Shown piece by piece: positions 60,114 through 64,000 of a stretch of DNA of 64,000 nucleotides; position 1 is the stretch's first letter, and every line of letters begins with the position of its first letter. Both the position numbers and the translations under genes were made by a program. The stretch is from NCBI RefSeq assembly GCF_900104025.1, contig NZ_FNIQ01000004.1, positions 1-64,000 of the forward strand, read 5' to 3'. This DNA is from Geodermatophilus sp. DSM 45219. GTDB lineage: Bacteria > Actinomycetota > Actinomycetes > Mycobacteriales > Geodermatophilaceae. A model generated the notes under the pieces. That model saw nothing but the letters and a program-made list of their open reading frames with translations, searched no databases and had not been told where the DNA came from.

Positions 60114-60773
60114 GTGAGCGTCGAATCACTGTCCGCACTGGACCGCAGCACGCTGCGGGAGCGCGCTCTCGAGGCACTGCGATCGGCCGTCCTCTCCGGC
60201 CGGTACCGGCCCGGGGACCACCTGGGCGAGGTGGAGCTGGCCGGTTCGCTGGGGGTCAGCCGGGGCACCGTGCGTGAGGCCCTGCGGCACCTCCAGCAGG
60301 AGGGCCTGGTCACCGCCGGCAACCGCGGGATGCTGCGGGTCAACAGCCTCACCTCCACCGAGGTCCACGAGCTCTTCCGGGTGCGTGCCGCCCTGGAGGG
60401 GCTGGCCGTGCGGGAACTCGTCGCCTCGCCACGGCGTGAGGCAGCGGCGGGTGCCCTGCGGACGGCACTGGAGCGGCTCTCCGACGAGGACGAGCCCGCG
60501 GCGCGCATCGAGGCCGACCTGGCCTTCCACCTGCTGCTGTGCCAGCTGTCGGGCAACTCGATGCTCGTCGAGGCCTGGCGGCGGCTCGAGGGCCGGATGC
60601 GGGTCGCGATCCTGAACGGCTCGGACTGGCAGGCGCCGATGATGGCCCGCGACCGGCACGCCCCGATCGTCGACGCGATCGAGCGCGGGGACGCCGACGC
60701 GGCCGTGCGGGTCGTCGACGAGCACATGACCGCCGCCGCGCAGCACTTCGCCGAGGCCACCGAGTCCGCCTGA
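60114..60773 (+). CDS. GntR-family regulator with FCD domain
   Basis: 219 residues. N-terminal winged helix RSAVLSGRYRPGDHLGEVEL-AGSLGVSRGTVREALRHLQQ-EGLV; C-terminal FCD effector domain with its metal/ligand histidines in DLAFHLLLCQLSGN, MARDRHAPIVDAI and VVDEHMTAAAQHF. FCD regulators usually respond to carboxylic acids or sugar acids. GTG 60114 has GAGGAGGT upstream. Followed by a hairpin and then the MHS permease-transketolase cluster, whose promoter shares its half-site; it is the likely regulator of that cluster. Confidence 0.92.
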   Translation: MSVESLSALDRSTLRERALEALRSAVLSGRYRPGDHLGEVELAGSLGVSRGTVREALRHLQQEGLVTAGNRGMLRVNSLTSTEVHELFRVRAALEGLAVRELVASPRREAAAGALRTALERLSDEDEPAARIEADLAFHLLLCQLSGNSMLVEAWRRLEGRMRVAILNGSDWQAPMMARDRHAPIVDAIERGDADAAVRVVDEHMTAAAQHFAEATESA

Positions 60774-60778
60774 CGTAG

Positions 60779-60834
60779 GGCCCTCCTGCCCCCCCACCGC
60801 TCGCACGTTCGCGGCGGGACGCTGCAGGAGGGCC
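60779..60834 (+). terminator. Hairpin after the GntR gene
   Basis: GGCCCTCCTGC (60779-60789) pairs with GCAGGAGGGCC (60824-60834), 11 bp, around a G/C-rich loop. It begins 6 bases after the regulator stop and separates it from the permease transcription unit. Confidence 0.6.
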
Positions 60835-60931
60835 GCCCGTCCTCGCCATCCCCTCGCACGCCCGGGGCGGTCCCCTGGAGGGGGCTGCCGGTGCCTCAAC
60901 CTGCGCGGATGCACCCGCCGAGAAGTGACCC

Positions 60932-60988
60932 TTGACACCGTGACCCGCGCCACCCACTCTAGTCGCCAGTTGACTGTTAACAGTCGAC
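60932..60988 (+). promoter_or_regulatory. Promoter region with GntR-type operator of the permease-transketolase operon
   Basis: TTGACA (60932-60937) is the best -35 in the window, with CTCTAGT about 19 bases on as a plausible -10. Just downstream GTTGACTGTTAACAGTCGAC (60969-60988) is palindromic at 18 of 20 bases, centred on GTTAAC; it shares ACAGTCGAC with the site upstream of gntR (60061-60069). A repressor bound here would block transcription start or early elongation. Confidence 0.65.
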
Positions 60989-61029
60989 GGACAACGGGGA
61001 TCCGACGCACCCCCTCACTGGAGGTCACC

Positions 61030-62454
61030 ATGACCGAGCGGCATCCACCCCTCCGTGATCCACACCTCGAGGAAGTCGCTGCCTGGCACCCGATCGAGGG
61101 CACCCCGACCAAGAAGAAGGTCGCGATCGGGTGCTCCGTCGGGGCGACGATCGAGACCTACGACTTCATCGGCTTCGGCATCGCCGCGGCGCTGTACTTC
61201 AACACCGCCTTCTTCCCCGCGAACGACCCGCTGTCGGGCACGCTGCTGTCCTTCGCCACGCTGGGCATCGGATTCGCGGTGCGCCCGCTCGGCGGGATCA
61301 TCGGCGGCTACCTCGGCGACAAGATCGGCCGCAAGCCCGTCCTCGTCGGCTCCCTGCTGCTCATGGGCATCGCGACGGTGCTCATCGGCCTCCTGCCCAC
61401 CTACCAGCAGGTCGGCGTCTGGGCCGGGGTCCTGCTGGTGATCGTGCGGGTCGTGCAGGGGCTCGCGTTCGGCGCCGAGTGGGGCGGGGCGATCCTCATG
61501 TGCTTCGAGCACGCCCCGTGGCGGAAGAAGGGTCTCTACACCGGCATCACGCAGGCCGGCTTCCCGGTCGGGCTGCTGCTGGCCAACCTGGCCTTCCTGG
61601 TCAGCGTCCCGCTGGGCGGCTCGTGGGCGTGGCGGGTGCCGTTCCTGCTGTCGGCCGTGCTGATCGTCGTGGGCATCGTGATCCGGCTCAAGGTCGAGGA
61701 GTCGCCCGAGTTCGAGGAGCTCAAGGAGGAGGGCGAGCTCTCGAAGAACCCGCTCCTCGAGGTGCTCCGCGACGACTGGCGCAACATCCTGCGCGCCTTC
61801 TGCCTGCGGATCACCGAGACCGCCGGCTACGCGGTGTCGGTCACGTTCATGCTGTCCTACGTCGCTGCGGAGGGGCTGGCCGACCGGTCGGTCACCCTCA
61901 CCGCGACGATGATCGCCGCCGGTATCGGCATCTTCGCCACCACCTACTGGGGCGCGCTCACCGACCGCGTCGGACGACGCCCGGTGTACCTGCTGGGCAC
62001 CGCGCTGCACCTGCTGTGGGGCATCCCGCTGTTCCTGGTGGTCAACACCGGCGCCGCCGTGGCGATCGTCATCGCGTTCGTCATCAGCTACGCGGTCCTG
62101 CAGAACTCGCTGGCCGGGGTGCAGGGCGCCTGGTTCTCCGAGCTGTTCGCGGCCAAGACCCGCACCACGGGTGCCTCCCTGGCCTACCAGATGTCGGCCG
62201 TGGTCTCCGGGTTCACCCCGCTGATCACCACCGCGCTCTACGCGGGGTACGGCTGGATCGGCCCGGCGCTGCTGTTCAGCGGCTACGGCCTCCTGGGCCT
62301 GGTCGCCGCCTCGGTGACCAGGGAGACCTGGGGCCGGGTCGAGCGGGAAGAGGTCGCCGAGCTCGAGCGCACCCTCGCCGCCGGAGCCACCGTCCCCACC
62401 CCCCGCCCCGGGACGCACGAGCACCGGCCGACGGCCGACTCGGCGACCGACTGA
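61030..62454 (+). CDS. MHS-family MFS permease (metabolite:proton symporter)
   Basis: 474 residues, 12 TM. MHS marks: KKVAIGCSVGATIETYDFIG-FG (the G-x-x-x-E-x-Y-D-F in TM1), PLGGIIGGYLGDKIGRKPVL, RVVQGLAFGAEWGGAILMCF-EHAPWRKKGLYTG in TM4-5. This group imports alpha-ketoglutarate, shikimate, proline/betaine and other small carboxylates. A C-terminal cytosolic tail is acidic then Thr/Pro-rich. ATG 61030 with GGAGGT. First gene of an operon with the split transketolase, so it likely imports the acid or sugar acid that the pathway uses; identity unknown. Confidence 0.92.
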   Translation: MTERHPPLRDPHLEEVAAWHPIEGTPTKKKVAIGCSVGATIETYDFIGFGIAAALYFNTAFFPANDPLSGTLLSFATLGIGFAVRPLGGIIGGYLGDKIGRKPVLVGSLLLMGIATVLIGLLPTYQQVGVWAGVLLVIVRVVQGLAFGAEWGGAILMCFEHAPWRKKGLYTGITQAGFPVGLLLANLAFLVSVPLGGSWAWRVPFLLSAVLIVVGIVIRLKVEESPEFEELKEEGELSKNPLLEVLRDDWRNILRAFCLRITETAGYAVSVTFMLSYVAAEGLADRSVTLTATMIAAGIGIFATTYWGALTDRVGRRPVYLLGTALHLLWGIPLFLVVNTGAAVAIVIAFVISYAVLQNSLAGVQGAWFSELFAAKTRTTGASLAYQMSAVVSGFTPLITTALYAGYGWIGPALLFSGYGLLGLVAASVTRETWGRVEREEVAELERTLAAGATVPTPRPGTHEHRPTADSATD

Positions 62455-62475
62455 CCCCCGAAGGAGGAACGAGTC

Positions 62476-63351
62476 ATGACCTCGCTGAGCACACCGCAGA
62501 CAGCACGAGCGACCGACGACCGGGCGGAGCGGATCGAGCGGATCCGCCAGGCCGCGTACCGCATCCGCCGCAACGCCCTGGACATGGGGAAGGTGCAGGG
62601 GCAGGGCTACATCGGGCAGGCGCTGGGTGTGGCCGACGTCCTCGCGGTCGTCTACGCCGACCAGCTGCGCTTCCGCCCCGAGGACCCGCACTGGCCCGAC
62701 CGCGACCGGTTCCTGCTCTCGATCGGCCACTACGCCATCGCCCTCTACGCGGCGCTGGCCGAGGCCGGCACCATCCCGGCCGAGGAGCTGGAGACCTACG
62801 GCTCGGACGACTCCCGGCTGCCGATGTCGGCCATGGCCTCCTACACGCCGGGCGTGGAGATCTCCGGCGGCTCCCTGGGCCACGGGCTCCCCGTGGCCAC
62901 CGGGATGGCGCTCGGGCTGCGCCACCAGGGCAACGGGGCCCGGGTCTACAACCTGCTCTCCGACGGCGAGCTGGACGAGGGCTCGACCTGGGAGGCGGCG
63001 CTGGCCTGCGCCCACCACGGCCTGGACAACGTCACCGCGATCGTCGACGTCAACGCGCTCCAGGCCGACGGGCCCACCGCCGGCGTGCTGCGCACCGAGC
63101 CGGTGACCGACAAGTGGCGGGCCTTCGGCTGGCACGCCCTGCGCGTCGACGGCAACGACGTCCCCGCGCTCGTCGACGCCTTCGACGAACTCCGCGCGCA
63201 CCGCGGCTCCCCCTCGGTGCTGATCTGCGACACCCGCATCGGGTGCGGTGTGCCGCTGCTGGAGACCCGCGAGAAGGCCCACTTCATGCGGGTGGAGGAG
63301 CACGAGTGGCAGACCGCCCGCGACCAGCTCCAGGGAGGACTGGACCGATGA
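62476..63351 (+). CDS. Transketolase, N-terminal subunit (split form)
   Basis: 291 residues carrying the ThDP-pyrophosphate half of transketolase. The ThDP/Mg motif reads LLSDGELDEGSTWEAALACA and NVTAIVDVN (G-D-G-x-x-x-E-x...N, with SDGE for GDGE); SIGHYAIALYAALA and ISGGSLGHGLPVATGMALGL are substrate/cofactor loops. It needs the separate C-terminal subunit encoded next. Split transketolases of this kind occur in dedicated sugar-acid or branched-sugar pathways rather than in the pentose phosphate core. ATG 62476 with AAGGAGG. Confidence 0.93.
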   Translation: MTSLSTPQTARATDDRAERIERIRQAAYRIRRNALDMGKVQGQGYIGQALGVADVLAVVYADQLRFRPEDPHWPDRDRFLLSIGHYAIALYAALAEAGTIPAEELETYGSDDSRLPMSAMASYTPGVEISGGSLGHGLPVATGMALGLRHQGNGARVYNLLSDGELDEGSTWEAALACAHHGLDNVTAIVDVNALQADGPTAGVLRTEPVTDKWRAFGWHALRVDGNDVPALVDAFDELRAHRGSPSVLICDTRIGCGVPLLETREKAHFMRVEEHEWQTARDQLQGGLDR

Positions 63352-64000
63352 CCAGCACTGCACCGAAGAAGCGGCTGACCACCTCGGCGATGATCGCCTC
63401 GTTCGCCGACCCCGGTCAGCGCACCACCAGTGCGCCCTTCGGGCACGCGCTCAACCGGCTGGCCGAGCAGCGGCCCGAGGTCGTCGGGCTGTCGGCGGAC
63501 CTCGCCAAGTACACCGACATGCACGTGTTCCGCGACGCCCACCCGGAGCGCTTCTTCCAGATGGGCATGGCCGAGCAGTCGCTGCTCGGGACGGCGGCCG
63601 GGATGGCGGAGGTCGGCCTGGTGCCGTTCGCCTCCACCTACTCGGTGTTCGCCACCCGGCGGGCCTACGACTTCCTCTGCCTGGACATCGCCGAGCCGAA
63701 CCTGAACGTCAACGTCGTCGGCGCCCTGCCCGGCCTCACCACGGGGTACGGGCCGAGCCACCAGGCCACCGAGGACCTGGCGATCCTCCGCGGCTGCCCG
63801 AACCTGACGATCGTCGACCCGTGCGACTCGGTCGACATCGAGCAGGCCGTGCCAGCACTCGCCGACGCACCCGGCCCCACCTACCTCCGCCTGCTGCGCG
63901 GGGCGGTGCCGACCGTGCTCGACGAGTACGACTACCGGTTCCAGCTGGGCAAGGCCGCCGAGCTGCGCACCGGCCGGGACGTCGTCCTGATCTCGACCGG
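63348..64000 (+). CDS. Transketolase, C-terminal subunit (split form, truncated by window end)
   Basis: 217 residues of the partner subunit are visible. It starts in the N-subunit stop (ATGA) after GGGAGGAC. Pyrimidine-binding transketolase features: VVGLSADLAKYTDMHVFRDA, FFQMGMAEQSLLGTAAGMAE (the catalytic Glu of the pyrimidine domain), VPFASTYSVFATRRAYDF, VVGALPGLTTGYGPSHQATE. The C-terminal third-domain is beyond the window. With its partner it makes one active ThDP enzyme. Confidence 0.92.
   Translation, partial: MTSTAPKKRLTTSAMIASFADPGQRTTSAPFGHALNRLAEQRPEVVGLSADLAKYTDMHVFRDAHPERFFQMGMAEQSLLGTAAGMAEVGLVPFASTYSVFATRRAYDFLCLDIAEPNLNVNVVGALPGLTTGYGPSHQATEDLAILRGCPNLTIVDPCDSVDIEQAVPALADAPGPTYLRLLRGAVPTVLDEYDYRFQLGKAAELRTGRDVVLIST

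Overview
The window looks like chromosome from a high-GC actinobacterium. My best guess is Geodermatophilaceae (Blastococcus, Modestobacter or Geodermatophilus type), because coding bias is uniformly G/C at third positions, GTG starts are very frequent, and NTGA gene overlaps, a bacteriophytochrome, a chemotaxis receptor with a sigma-28-like promoter and a SipW/TasA-type secreted protein all occur together. The family assignment is inference; no rRNA gene is present. Two tRNA genes (Lys-CTT, His-GTG) lie on the minus strand.

1-13,500 is a patchwork of small accessory units separated by degraded DNA. It holds IS3 and IS30 transposase remnants, a LysE exporter, a MarR/FAD-monooxygenase pair, a RibD-like reductase, an alpha/beta hydrolase, a metal-export module (CDF exporter, HXXEE membrane protein and a divergent ArsR sensor with KmtR-like histidine spacing), a RidA/HxlR pair, and a three-gene ATGA-coupled operon (antibiotic-monooxygenase-like protein, NADPH:FMN reductase, DHA2 efflux pump) facing its TetR regulator across a long dyad.

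14,000-34,000 is core-like. It contains a heme oxygenase-bacteriophytochrome operon with a PP2C/SpoIIE phosphatase output, proline catabolism (PucR regulator, proline dehydrogenase, P5C dehydrogenase), a methyltransferase/DUF488 pair, an ABC-2 exporter, a flavin monooxygenase, a TasA-type secreted protein followed by 24-bp tandem repeats, two TetR regulators, and a DUF6394 membrane protein with a two-RCK potassium channel.

34,000-53,600 holds a tightly overlapped five-gene membrane operon (PAP2-kinase fusion, lipoprotein, flippase-like protein, two PAP2 phosphatases), an OpuAC-like lipoprotein, an L,D-transpeptidase, an Asp-box beta-propeller paired with a ThiS/MoaD-like protein, a methyl-accepting receptor, prfC, orn, and two large membrane proteins of unknown function.

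53,600-64,000 is a branched-chain acyl-CoA unit: a TetR regulator divergent from acyl-CoA carboxylase beta, then biotin carboxylase alpha and an acyl-CoA dehydrogenase. A convergent ferritin and a small cysteine-rich protein with an IdeR-like box interrupt it. A GntR(FCD) regulator then faces an MHS permease and a split transketolase that runs off the right edge. The two operator-like sites of the GntR unit share a half-site.

The most unusual non-coding signals are: (a) a mirror-image divergent promoter at 54,241-54,297 that appears to drive leaderless GTG starts on both strands; (b) two dispersed palindrome families at gene ends, each with two copies here (19,581/55,912 and 21,269/53,551); (c) a sigma-28-like, probably leaderless promoter at 46,160-46,186.
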